Source of the DNA: Flavimaribacter sediminis
GTDB taxonomy: Bacteria > Pseudomonadota > Alphaproteobacteria > Rhizobiales > Rhizobiaceae
Reading direction: 5' to 3'
DNA: 64,000 nt
NCBI RefSeq assembly: GCF_019492055.1
Contig: NZ_JAICBX010000004.1
Location: forward strand, 248,001-312,000
Shown here: one piece after another, positions 17,046 through 25,706 of the stretch
Position numbering within the stretch: position 1 is the stretch's first letter
Layout: each line of letters starts with the position of its first letter
Translations under genes and position numbers: made by a program
Notes under the pieces: model-generated
What the model saw: only the letters and a program-made list of their open reading frames with translations
What the model was told of the DNA's origin: nothing
Database searches by the model: none

Positions 17046-19476
17046 CCGGCGTCACCAGATGCCGATACGCCAGCACCTTGAAGCCGTCGGTGACGACGAA
17101 CCAGGCGAGCGCATATCCCCAGACGATGAGAGCCCAGCTCAGGGGGATCGACGTCATGAACAGGCCGAAGACAGCGATCATCGTCGCCAGCAATTGCGTG
17201 CCGAAAACCGCCAACAGAAGAATATTGGCCGGCCGCGACGACCAGAAAGGTCCTCGTGTGCGCGCGATGAACACGGTGAGGTGTCCGGATACGGACAGAA
17301 ACAGATACATCAGCGTCTGGATCTGGTCGTGCGGCATCTGCTCGATCCGGTCGGCAATGTAGAAAAGGCCGAAGGCGGCGACGGGGCCGATGAGCCCGAG
17401 AAGCGTCGAAATGCCGAGAACGCGGTGCATGTTCCAGCGTTCCGGCGTCTCGCTGCCCTTCACATTGTCATAGGCGATCGACAGGATGGCGCCGTCGTTC
17501 AGCAACGCCAGCATGACGATCATCACAGCTGTCATCGGGTAGAAGTTGAAGATCATGATCGAGGCCGCCATGAACAAAAGCACGGTCAGCGTCTCGGCAA
17601 TCCGGTAGATCGCGTAGTTGTTCATGCGCTGGAAGATCTTGCGGGCCTCGTCGACCGCCTCGATGATGACGGAGAGGCCGGGCGTGGTCAGAACCATGTC
17701 GGCGGCGCTGCGGGCCGCGTCCGTTGCGCCCGAGACGGCGATGCCGCAATCGGCCTTCTTCAGGGCGGGCGCGTCGTTGACCCCGTCGCCGGTCATGGCG
17801 ACGATATGGTCGTTGTCCTGCAGCACCGAAACGATGTGATATTTGTGCTCGGGAAAGACCTGCGCGAAGCCGTCTGCGTTTTCGATCGCGTCGTCGGCGC
17901 GGACGCCTTCATGGTGCTTCGCGTCGCCCAGCGTCGCGGCGTCGAGAATATTGCCTCCAAGCCCCAGTACGCGTGACGTCTCGCGCGCGATGGCGAGCTG
18001 GTCGCCGGTCACCATCTTGACGTCGATGCCCATGGCGCGGGCGCGCTCGATCGTGTCCTTCGCGGTGTCGCGCGGCGGGTCGAAGAGCGGCAGGACGCCG
18101 AGGAACGTCCATGGCCCGTCGCCTTCGGCCCGTGCGACGCCGAGCGAGCGGTAGCCTTTCTGCGCGAAGCCGTCGACGGCCGTATTGACGTCCGCGGTCT
18201 GGGCGTCGGAGAGGCTCGACATAGCCATGATGACCTGCGGCGCGCCCTTGGCCGCGCGGATCACCGCGCCGTCGGGGCCGGCCAGTTCGGCTTCGGTATC
18301 CTTGCTGACGGGGTCGAAGGGCTTAAAGGTCTTCACCGTGTAGGCCTTCGCGGCCGCGGGATCTGTCAGGCCGCCCAGCACGGCCGTGTCGATAGCGTCG
18401 GCGCCGTCCGCGCGAGAGGCGAGGGCGCCTGCCAGGATCACCGCCTCCTTGTCGATGTCGCCGAGGCAAAAGGGCTCGCCCAGCGTCAGCTTGTTCATGG
18501 TCAGCGTGCCGGTCTTGTCCGAACACAGCACGTCCGCGCCGGCCAGTTCCTCGATCGCCGCGAGCCTGCTTACGATCGCCTTTCGGTCCGCCAGCAATTT
18601 GGCGCCCACGGCCATGGTCACAGACAGCACCGTCGGCAACGCGACCGGGATCGCCGCCACGGTCAGCACGAGGGCGAATTGCAGCGTGCCGAGCAGCGGG
18701 TCGCCGCGGAACAGCGAGATCAGGATGATGACGGCGACCAGCGCAAGGGCGAGCACGATGAGATAGTTGCCGATCTGCTGAACAGCGCGCTGGAAATGGC
18801 TCTTGCCGCCCGACTCCTGCACCAGCTGCGCGGTGTGGCCGAAATAGGTGTTGGCGCCCGTGGCGTAGACCAGACCGTCGAATTCGCCGGTGCGGATGAT
18901 CGATCCGGAATAGGCGGCGTCGCCTTCCTGCCGCGTGACGGGAAGCGATTCTCCCGTCAGCGCCGACTGGTCGAGCTCGGCCTCCTTGCCGTTCAGGATG
19001 CGCACGTCGGCCGGCACGATGTCGCCGAGACGCAGGTGGACCACGTCGCCGGGAACCAGTTTGCGGGCTTCGGCGTCCTTCCAGTCGCCGTCGCGACGCA
19101 CCCTTGCCCGTGCAGCGAGCTGGCTCTTCAGCGCGGCGATGGCGTTGCCGGCCTGGTGTTCCTCGAAAAAGCCGACCAGCGCGTTGGCGAAGAGCAGGAG
19201 GAGAATGATGAAGAAATCCGGCCAGTGCCCGTCGATCGCCGACAGCACGACGGCGATTTCGATCATCCAGGGGATAGGCCCCCAGAAATAGCTCAGGAAC
19301 TTCATGAGCGGGCTGACGGTCTTTTCAGGAATCTCGTTCGCGCCGTAGCGGTCGAGCCGTTTCGCGGCTTCGGCTTCGCTCAGGCCGTCGGCCGTGGCGT
19401 CGAGCTTTTTTTCCAGTTCGGGTAAAGGAAGTTTGGAGAAGTCCTCGGCGTCTTTCGCTTTACCCGTCGTCTTCAT
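17026..19476 (-). CDS. Plasma-membrane proton-efflux P-type ATPase (P3A type)
   Basis: An 816-residue P-type ATPase. The N-terminal cation-ATPase domain, the actuator motif LTGESLPV, the phosphorylation site CSDKTGTLTMNKL and the hinge TGDGVNDAPALKKADCGIA are all present, with about ten membrane spans. The sequence between these motifs (WGPIPWMIE, AIPVALPTVLSVTMAVGA) matches the P3A proton pumps known mainly from plants and fungi and found in some bacteria. It would expel protons at the cost of ATP, perhaps for acid tolerance. The start ATG shares one base with the stop of the upstream hydrolase gene (TGATG), so it is probably translationally coupled to it. Its 3' end overlaps the convergent GST gene. 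Confidence 0.9.
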   Translation of the reverse strand: MKTTGKAKDAEDFSKLPLPELEKKLDATADGLSEAEAAKRLDRYGANEIPEKTVSPLMKFLSYFWGPIPWMIEIAVVLSAIDGHWPDFFIILLLLFANALVGFFEEHQAGNAIAALKSQLAARARVRRDGDWKDAEARKLVPGDVVHLRLGDIVPADVRILNGKEAELDQSALTGESLPVTRQEGDAAYSGSIIRTGEFDGLVYATGANTYFGHTAQLVQESGGKSHFQRAVQQIGNYLIVLALALVAVIILISLFRGDPLLGTLQFALVLTVAAIPVALPTVLSVTMAVGAKLLADRKAIVSRLAAIEELAGADVLCSDKTGTLTMNKLTLGEPFCLGDIDKEAVILAGALASRADGADAIDTAVLGGLTDPAAAKAYTVKTFKPFDPVSKDTEAELAGPDGAVIRAAKGAPQVIMAMSSLSDAQTADVNTAVDGFAQKGYRSLGVARAEGDGPWTFLGVLPLFDPPRDTAKDTIERARAMGIDVKMVTGDQLAIARETSRVLGLGGNILDAATLGDAKHHEGVRADDAIENADGFAQVFPEHKYHIVSVLQDNDHIVAMTGDGVNDAPALKKADCGIAVSGATDAARSAADMVLTTPGLSVIIEAVDEARKIFQRMNNYAIYRIAETLTVLLFMAASIMIFNFYPMTAVMIVMLALLNDGAILSIAYDNVKGSETPERWNMHRVLGISTLLGLIGPVAAFGLFYIADRIEQMPHDQIQTLMYLFLSVSGHLTVFIARTRGPFWSSRPANILLLAVFGTQLLATMIAVFGLFMTSIPLSWALIVWGYALAWFVVTDGFKVLAYRHLVTPVNSTPG

Positions 19477-20606
19477 CAGGCGCTCCCTTTAGCCTTGATC
19501 CAGTCTGCAATGCCCGGCCATGCGTCTTCCAGCGTATGCGACCCCATGAACAGCCCGATATGACCGCCGGGAACGAGCTTCTGTTCGATATCTCCTGCAG
19601 GCGCGCCGAGGAGTTCGCTCGCGGCGAACACCTGCTCCCGCGTTGTAATATCATCACTTTCACCGGCAAGAAGAAAGGCCGGGCAGGAAATATCGGACAG
19701 TTTCAGGGTCTGGCCCAGCCCGACGAATTCGCCCCTGGCGAAGCGGTTTTCCTTGAACAGCAGTTCGATCGCCTGCAGGTAATATCGTCCCGGAAGGTCG
19801 ACGGGGTTTTCGTACCAGCTTTCGAAACGCTCCGTCCGCTCGACGTAGTTCCTGTCTTCGATATGGGCGTAGAGGTCGATATACTTTTCGACATATTGCC
19901 TGGCGGGATGCATGTTCTTCCACCCGGCCAGCATGAATTGTCCGAGCATGCGCCCGTCGCCGGACGCCACCAGTTCCTCGTAGAAGGAAAGCGGCGTCTC
20001 GTGCGCCATCTTGCGGATAGGGCCGTCGCCGGCGTCGGTGTCGATCGGCGAGCCCGCCAGCACCAGCGACGCGACCTTCCCGGGAAAACGCGCTGCGTAC
20101 ATGGACGACATCCAGCCGCCCTGGCACAGGCCCACCAGGTTGACGCGGCCGCCAAGGTCGTCGACCACGATGTTGATCTCGGCGAGATACTTGTCGATGT
20201 CGAAGTCGCGCATTTCCGGCGTCGCGCTCTTCCAGTCGGTGACCAGCACCCGGCCGAGGCCCCTTGCCAGCAGCACCTCCGTCAGGCTCTGCCCGGGCGC
20301 GTAATCGGCGATGGTGGAGCTGTGCCCGGCAAAGGGCGCGTCGATGATCACAGGCGTCGCGTCGTCGCGTGACCCGCCGCCGGAAAAGTCGCGCAGGCGC
20401 ATCGTGTCGAGATCGAGAAGGATCGTGTTTTCCGTGGCCCACTCGGGCGCCGGCGGCGCGTCGATTTCTTCCGCCTCGGTGAAGAATTCGAGGTTCCTGC
20501 GGAACAGGTCCAGTCCGGCCTCGCCCATTTCGATTCCCGCCGCCATCGGCCAGAACCAGGGCACGCTATGTTCGGCATTCGGGACGCGGGTCTTTGGATT
20601 GGCCAT
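19476..20606 (-). CDS. PHA synthase-like alpha/beta hydrolase with cysteine nucleophile
   Basis: A 376-residue alpha/beta-hydrolase-fold protein. The nucleophile elbow reads GLCQGG, with Cys instead of Ser, as in polyhydroxyalkanoate synthases. A candidate acid lies in GESDDITTREQ and the catalytic His in PGGHIGLFMG, also PhaC-like. The length is near that of class III PhaC, but no PhaE partner is seen. It might be a polyester synthase, a depolymerase or another acyl-transfer enzyme. The start at 20606 is preferred over 20639; neither has a strong ribosome site. It is directly upstream of, and coupled to, the proton ATPase, so the pair may act in one stress or storage response. Confidence 0.7.
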   Translation of the reverse strand: MANPKTRVPNAEHSVPWFWPMAAGIEMGEAGLDLFRRNLEFFTEAEEIDAPPAPEWATENTILLDLDTMRLRDFSGGGSRDDATPVIIDAPFAGHSSTIADYAPGQSLTEVLLARGLGRVLVTDWKSATPEMRDFDIDKYLAEINIVVDDLGGRVNLVGLCQGGWMSSMYAARFPGKVASLVLAGSPIDTDAGDGPIRKMAHETPLSFYEELVASGDGRMLGQFMLAGWKNMHPARQYVEKYIDLYAHIEDRNYVERTERFESWYENPVDLPGRYYLQAIELLFKENRFARGEFVGLGQTLKLSDISCPAFLLAGESDDITTREQVFAASELLGAPAGDIEQKLVPGGHIGLFMGSHTLEDAWPGIADWIKAKGSA

Positions 20607-20732
20607 TGTCACACCGAAGAATATATTTTCGAACCACAATACGGTTCACAAGTGAATTTATGCTGCTGCGCGCGACAGCACCAGAAGAGACCGCAGTTTC
20701 ACGACAATTTGCCGCGTATCGTCAATTCGTTG

Positions 20733-22046
20733 TCAGACCTGTTCGGCCGTCGCCGGTTCCCCGACCGGCGCAAGCGTGATCGTCGCCGGCTTGCCCTTGG
20801 CGCGCAGGCGTTTGCAATCGATGCAGGTATAAAGCTGCTTGCACTTGGTCAGTCCACACGAGATCGGGCTGTCGAAGGCGTGCCAGATGCGCTCCAGATG
20901 GTCGGCGCCGGAGGACTTTATGTACAGCAGCGATCCGCGTCCGAGGCGGCTTTCGAGATCGCTGCGCAGTTCCTCGAATTCGGTGATGGCGAAAAGGCGA
21001 CCGGGATATTGTGGCAACAGCCGCCGTATCCTGTCGCTCTGGGGGCCGTAGAAGATCACCTCGTCGGCGGAGTCGAGCGCGGCTTCCGCAGCCCTGCGAT
21101 AGCGCGTTCGCGACGTCCCCTGGTAGTCGGATATCGTGCCGATCACGGCGATCTTGTGCGGCGCTTGCGCAGCCTTCACGATTTCCATACTCGTCGGGAT
21201 GCTCCAGTTGGGAGCCTTGAACGTGTCGAGGACGACGGTCACGCCGTTTTTTTCGTGGATGGAGTCCTTGTAGAGTTCCGGCGCCACGCCCGCGATCGCC
21301 TCCGCGCATTGTTCCAGCGGAACGCCCATGGCGTGGCCGCAGGCGATGGCCGCCAGAATGCAGGTGATCCAGCGATCGCCGGGAAACTGCGTTTCGACGT
21401 CGATCGTCCGGTCGCCAACACTCACCGTCAGGCTCAGTCGGCGTGGTAAACCGCTTTGCGCCGAAATCAGCCTTATATCCGCTGATTCCGCTCGCCCATA
21501 CGTCACAACGCGCGCATTTGTCTTCCCGGCCATGGCGATGATCCGTTCGTCATCGGCGTTCAGAATGGCGATGTCTTCCGGCTTGAGCCACTCGACGAGT
21601 TGCGCCTTCACATTGGCGATCTCGTCCTGGCTGCGATGGGTCGATATGTGATCCATTCCGATAGTGGTGACGATGCCAACGGTCGGCCTGACGAATTTGA
21701 TCTGTTTTGAAAGGTCCACCCGCTCATGACCGCTCAACTCCTGCACCCAGTAGCGTTCTCGGCGATTGGCGCGTGAAAAGCGTTTCACGATGCCGCGATA
21801 GGTGTTCACCCCGAAAGCGGTTCGCGTCGGCGCCTGCGACTGCAGGATCGCGCCGACCAGGCGCGCCGTGGTCGACTTTCCGGCGCTTCCGGTTATGCCG
21901 ACAATCGCGTCATAGTCGATATAGCGCCTGCGGATCTTGCCGGCGGTCCGGCGCCAGTCCTTGCGGACATAACGGACGGTCTTGCGCGCGACGCTGTTCT
22001 TGCCGCCGACAGCATTTTTCACAGATTGAAACAGGTTGCGAGCCAT
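20733..22046 (-). CDS. Mur ligase family protein with C-terminal cysteine cluster
   Basis: A 437-residue ATP-dependent amide ligase of the Mur family. The P-loop is GITGSAGKST (about residues 50-59), followed by ELSGHERVD and IGMDHIST, and the Lys of NVKAQLVEWL that is carbamylated in Mur ligases. The ligase domain resembles MurF (VLDTFKAPNWSIP in place of the usual D-YNANP). A basic N-terminal stretch of about 40 residues precedes the P-loop. Unlike Mur enzymes, the C-terminus holds four cysteines, Cys397, 402, 408 and 411 (C-x4-C-x5-C-x2-C), which could bind zinc. It is far from any dcw cluster. It lies next to an acyl-CoA-ligase-like gene on the same strand. Substrate unknown. Confidence 0.75.
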   Translation of the reverse strand: MARNLFQSVKNAVGGKNSVARKTVRYVRKDWRRTAGKIRRRYIDYDAIVGITGSAGKSTTARLVGAILQSQAPTRTAFGVNTYRGIVKRFSRANRRERYWVQELSGHERVDLSKQIKFVRPTVGIVTTIGMDHISTHRSQDEIANVKAQLVEWLKPEDIAILNADDERIIAMAGKTNARVVTYGRAESADIRLISAQSGLPRRLSLTVSVGDRTIDVETQFPGDRWITCILAAIACGHAMGVPLEQCAEAIAGVAPELYKDSIHEKNGVTVVLDTFKAPNWSIPTSMEIVKAAQAPHKIAVIGTISDYQGTSRTRYRRAAEAALDSADEVIFYGPQSDRIRRLLPQYPGRLFAITEFEELRSDLESRLGRGSLLYIKSSGADHLERIWHAFDSPISCGLTKCKQLYTCIDCKRLRAKGKPATITLAPVGEPATAEQV

Positions 22047-22239
22047 TGCCTGGATCTGAAATCCTCCCGATCTTGGTCGTCTAGCAGCATATCTTGCAGG
22101 GAGGTTTCGGTTACTGGCGGATGCCGCAAATAGCAATAGAACGGGGCGAATTTACCCGAATAAATGGCGACTGTTGCTATCGTACAAACAGTAACGATCG
22201 GAATTGTCGAGCGTAATGCTCATTGAGACAATAACGTTG

Positions 22240-23766
22240 CTAATCGCTCAAGCCCATCTGCTTCGCCAAATTCAGGCGCTGTATCTTCCCCGTCGCGCCC
22301 TTCGGAATTTCATCCACGAACAGGATGGTCCGGGGAATCTTGAAGGCGGCGACCTCGTCGGCCAGATAGGCGCGCACCTCGTCTTCGCCGAGCCGGGAAT
22401 TTTCCAGGCGAACGATCGCCGCGGCGATATCCTCGCCGAGTTGCGCATGCGGCGCTGCAAAGGCGATCGCTTCCACGATGTCGGGGTGTCGCAACAGGAT
22501 ATTGTCGAGCTCCAGAGGCGCGATTTTCTCGCCGCCGCGATTGATGATTTCCTTGAGGCGGCCGGTGATCGTCAGGCAGCCGTCCTCGTCAAGACGCCCC
22601 TGGTCGCCGGTGCGAAACCAGCCGTCGGCAAAGGACGCGCGATTGGCCTCCGGCGCATCGATATAGCCGGCGTGAATGTTTTCGCCCGCAATGACGATCT
22701 CGCCCGTCTCGCCATTACCGAGCAAGCGCCCGGCGTCATCCATGATGGCGACGCGGGTGGTCGCCGACCACCCGACGCTGCCCGGCTTCCGGTCGCCGGG
22801 CGGCAGCCGGTTGCTGGTGATCTGGTGAGCGGCTTCCGTCATGCCGTAGGCTTCGATGACCGGACAGCGGAAAATCTGTTCCAGCGCTTCCAGCGTCACG
22901 ATCGGCATGGCGGCGGAAGAGCAGCGAACGAACCGCAGCTGCAGGCGTCCCACGATCTCCGTGTTGCGCGATGCGCGCGCTGCAATCGCCTGGTGCATGG
23001 ACGGCACCGCCGAATACCAGCTTGGCCTGAAAGCGTCGGCCCATCGGAAAAACTGCAAGGCGTTGAAGCCGGGCGTGCAGACGATCGATCCGCCTGCGCT
23101 CAGCGGCGCGAGCACGGTCGCGACAATGCCGTGAATATGAAACAGCGGCATGATGCAGAGGCCGGTGTCTTCCGGACCAAGTTCGAGGCCCGACCGGATA
23201 TTGGCCATCGACGCCTCGATGTTGCCGCGCGACAGGCCTACAAGTTTCGGCTTCGCCGTGGTTCCGGATGTGTGCAGCAGCAGAATGACGTCGTCCGCTT
23301 CGTTATGCGCACTCTTTTCAGTCGCCGCCGCATGATTCGGCGCCGTCATCGACACGACGCCGCAGGCCGAAGCGACATCGAAATCCACCGTCATGACCGG
23401 AATTTCAAGCGACGAAGCGACCAACCGCGCGGCCTCAAACCCCGTCGCCGGGCAGATCAGCAGTTTCGCGGTCAAATCCTCGAGATAAAAACGCAGTTCC
23501 GATTCCGTATAGGCGGGGTTGAGCGGCGCCGCAGACGCCACGGACATGGCGGCAAGCAGGACTGTGACGAGTTCCGGCCCGTTGGGCATGATGATCGCCA
23601 CGGCGTCGCCGCGACCAACGCCGACAGCCGCCAGCTGATCGGCGACCGCTTTTGAGGAACGCCGCAACTCTGCATGGGAGCAGGCGGGTCTCTCCGGCGC
23701 CAGAAGCGCAGGATGATCGTTGGAAGCAAGAGCGCTGGAAAGAAACAAATTGTCAGTATTGGCCAT
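22240..23766 (-). CDS. AMP-dependent acyl-CoA synthetase/ligase
   Basis: A 508-residue adenylate-forming enzyme. The nucleotide motif LLHTSGTTAKPK is at about residues 170-181, YGMTEAAHQ is the A5 region, and the C-terminal TGRLKEIINRGGEKI and the catalytic Lys in PKGATGKIQR are intact. The overall pattern resembles the Pcs60/AAE3 (oxalyl-CoA synthetase) and FadD-like groups, but the acid it activates cannot be told. The start at 23766 (MANTDNLF) was chosen since the extension upstream is not conserved in the family. A decayed copy of its first ~170 bases and its promoter region lies at 30480-30712. It may work with the Mur-like ligase downstream. Confidence 0.85.
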   Translation of the reverse strand: MANTDNLFLSSALASNDHPALLAPERPACSHAELRRSSKAVADQLAAVGVGRGDAVAIIMPNGPELVTVLLAAMSVASAAPLNPAYTESELRFYLEDLTAKLLICPATGFEAARLVASSLEIPVMTVDFDVASACGVVSMTAPNHAAATEKSAHNEADDVILLLHTSGTTAKPKLVGLSRGNIEASMANIRSGLELGPEDTGLCIMPLFHIHGIVATVLAPLSAGGSIVCTPGFNALQFFRWADAFRPSWYSAVPSMHQAIAARASRNTEIVGRLQLRFVRCSSAAMPIVTLEALEQIFRCPVIEAYGMTEAAHQITSNRLPPGDRKPGSVGWSATTRVAIMDDAGRLLGNGETGEIVIAGENIHAGYIDAPEANRASFADGWFRTGDQGRLDEDGCLTITGRLKEIINRGGEKIAPLELDNILLRHPDIVEAIAFAAPHAQLGEDIAAAIVRLENSRLGEDEVRAYLADEVAAFKIPRTILFVDEIPKGATGKIQRLNLAKQMGLSD

Positions 23767-23826
23767 TCTGATTTGAATCCGAATATCGAGGATCGGCAAT
23801 TGTGCGCCCGCCGTATTAACGGACAA

Positions 23827-24312
23827 ATCAGCTGTTAGCTACGGATATTGACGACAATAGGTGTGGGGAAGGGCAATCGGCCGAAACCACAGCTTTCAGC
23901 GGTTCGATCAGCCGGCTTGTTTCCCGGTTCCGGTGGCAGTTCACTCGATCCGAAGTCCTTAGCCGTATTCCGGGGTTGACCGTCATCAGACTATTTCAGG
24001 ATGCATCCTGCCAGAAGCCCCAGCCGGGCCATAAACACTCAAAGCGTTATACGTCAGAACCTCCCCACACCTCATTCCGGCCTTGAGCCGGAATCCAGTC
24101 GGCGCCGCGTCTGCGGCGCGTAGGAAGATTGGCATTCGAGATTAAAAACCGGGATGAGCATACGCGCACTACGTGTGATGAAGGAGGCCAGAACGGAATT
24201 TGGTGATTGAGTAAACTGTCACTGTAATCTGGCGTTGAATAGACCGGGCGTGACAACATGCGCGATAAGCGCCAGGAACGACGTCAAAATGGCGAGACAT
24301 GGCCTGGAAGCT
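23827..24312. other. Intergenic region, island left edge
   Basis: About 490 bases without a convincing gene. The right part holds one copy of a 172-base palindromic repeat (24057-24228). The left part is the upstream region of the acyl-CoA ligase and its first ~60 bases are similar to bases just upstream of the acyltransferase gene near 30650-30712. Nothing else is recognised. Confidence 0.6.
24057..24228. repeat. Interspersed palindromic repeat, copy 1
   Basis: The first of three copies of a 170-173-base element, nearly identical to copy 3. It contains two perfect hairpins: an 8-base stem ATTCCGGC/GCCGGAAT with a 5-base loop (24074-24094), and a 7-base stem GCGCCGC/GCGGCGC (24102-24119). 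The copy ends with CTGTCACTGTAAT. Short intergenic palindromic elements of this kind are common in alphaproteobacteria. No coding capacity is seen. Confidence 0.85.
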
Positions 24313-24852
24313 TCAGTGTGGAAACGGAAGCTCCCAGGTCCGATAGATGTCCCTGAGCGCCTTTGCCGAGCGGCATTCGACATAGGGCAGGTCCGAAGCG
24401 CGAAGTATGGCGGAATAGGCGTCAGCGCTGTTTCGCGTCTCGACAAGTATCCAGTTGATCATGTCCCACTTGAGCCTGTCCCGGGCGCCCTCGAGATGTC
24501 CGGCGCGATCAGAGCGATTGACCAGAGTTCGCCTGACATACCGCGAAACACGCAGCCAGCGATTTGACGTGATCAGGATGGCGCCGGTGGCGCGGGCCAG
24601 GCGCTGCGGAAACAGTCGACTGTAATTGCCCTCCATCACCCAGCGCTCCCCCAGGATGGCGTCGTCATGAAGCTTGGTGAATTCCGCCTCCGGACGCGCC
24701 TGCCAGAAGGTGTTGGGTATGTGGTGAAGCTGGTCCAGGTGCACAGCAGTAAGATCAAGCTTCTTCGACAACGCCACAGCCAGGGTCGATTTACCGGCGT
24801 TGGACGGGCCAAGCACAACAATACGCTCGCCAAGAGACGCCAGGGTCAGCAT
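24313..24852 (-). CDS. P-loop kinase-like NTPase (adenylate kinase/topology modulation type)
   Basis: A 179-residue nucleoside-kinase-like protein. The P-loop GPSNAGKST is near residue 15, followed by LDLTAVHLDQLHHIPNTFWQARP and WVMEGNYSR, a pattern seen in 'DNA topology modulation protein FlaR'-type P-loop proteins. A lid-like Arg-rich region follows (RVSRYVRRTLVNR). Substrate unknown. It sits at the left edge of the accessory island between two repeat copies. A start three codons upstream (24861) is equally possible. Confidence 0.75.
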   Translation of the reverse strand: MLTLASLGERIVVLGPSNAGKSTLAVALSKKLDLTAVHLDQLHHIPNTFWQARPEAEFTKLHDDAILGERWVMEGNYSRLFPQRLARATGAILITSNRWLRVSRYVRRTLVNRSDRAGHLEGARDRLKWDMINWILVETRNSADAYSAILRASDLPYVECRSAKALRDIYRTWELPFPH

Positions 24853-25349
24853 AGGAAACACCGGTCAGGAAGGTTGAAGCCGCCCCAATGCCGTGTGCTG
24901 GCGGCGTTGTCAACGGCGGTCCAGAGGAGCAAGTTCAGTCTCGGTCCAGCTTGGGAAATCCGAGGACCGTTTGGTCAATCCGCCGCCGCCGTTGCGTTTC
25001 CGCGGTCGGCCTGCGTCAGACGATGCCAGGGCGCGTCCGCTCCGCCGCTCCAGCGGACCTGCAACGACTGAAGGTGTTGCAGCAACCGAACCTCCCCCAC
25101 TCCTCATTCCGGCCTTGAGCCGGAATCCAGCCGGCGCCGCGTCCGCGGCGCGGAGAATGATCTATGAGATTTCTAAGCCGGGATGACCATGCGCGCCTTA
25201 CGTGTCATGAAGGAGGCTAGAACGGATTCCAGGGATTGAGTGGACTGTCACCGTAATCAGGTTCCGGTGTCGCCTGATCTGGTTCCAGTAGTGGAAATGA
25301 CACCTTGGAATTGACACCTCAGAAACGGTTGCAAACAAAGGTTAGGAAT
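24853..25349. other. Intergenic region with palindromic repeat
   Basis: About 500 bases between the P-loop kinase gene and the AT-rich secreted-protein gene. It contains repeat copy 2 (25088-25257). Small open frames here are short, lack ribosome sites and show no family similarity, so I annotate no gene. Confidence 0.6.
25088..25257. repeat. Interspersed palindromic repeat, copy 2 (diverged)
   Basis: The second copy, clearly related to copies 1 and 3 but more diverged, especially in the middle third. The first hairpin (ATTCCGGC/GCCGGAAT) is conserved, and the second keeps its pairing although the loop has changed from TCT to TCC. It begins GAACCTCCCCCACTCC and ends ACCGTAAT, like copy 3. 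Conservation of both stems despite divergence elsewhere suggests that the structure matters. Confidence 0.8.
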
Positions 25350-25706
25350 ATGAATAAGCTCACATGCCTTCTCGTAGCTGTTTTAGTTATTTTGACCCTT
25401 TCAAAGGCGACATCTGCATCCAATGAGTTTAGTTGCTCTGAAGTATTTTTGGGAATGAAAGAAGAAAAATTAATTCATATTTTTGATAAATACAATATAA
25501 AGTATGAAGTAATTGATAGAAATATACTAAAAAGCGCTGATGGGAAGAAATTGGAAATAACAAAATACAGAATTATGTCACTTCCAGACAAAGTGATTAG
25601 CGGAACTGCTATCATAAATGGTGAAAGCGGTGCGTTATATGAGTTTGGAATCTCGAAAGACGACACTGTAAGCATGATATATTGTACATATTATGCAGCC
25701 ATATAA
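25350..25706 (+). CDS. Small secreted protein of unknown function, AT-rich
   Basis: A 118-residue protein with an N-terminal signal peptide (MNKLTCLLVAVLVILTL, cleavage near residue 23 after the TSA segment). The mature part contains FSCSEVF and a C-terminal cysteine (MIYCTYYAAI), so one disulfide is possible. The gene is markedly AT-rich compared with everything around it, with Lys/Ile/Asn-rich codons, which indicates recent transfer. The ATG at 25350 follows AGGAAT; the frame is open further upstream without a signal peptide. It lies between repeat copies 2 and 3. I recognise no family. Confidence 0.65.
   Translation: MNKLTCLLVAVLVILTLSKATSASNEFSCSEVFLGMKEEKLIHIFDKYNIKYEVIDRNILKSADGKKLEITKYRIMSLPDKVISGTAIINGESGALYEFGISKDDTVSMIYCTYYAAI

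Noticed and set aside
20733-22046. Mur-like ligase as a housekeeping peptidoglycan enzyme (MurF)
   Set aside because: No dcw-cluster neighbours, altered ligase-domain signature and a cysteine tail not found in MurF.
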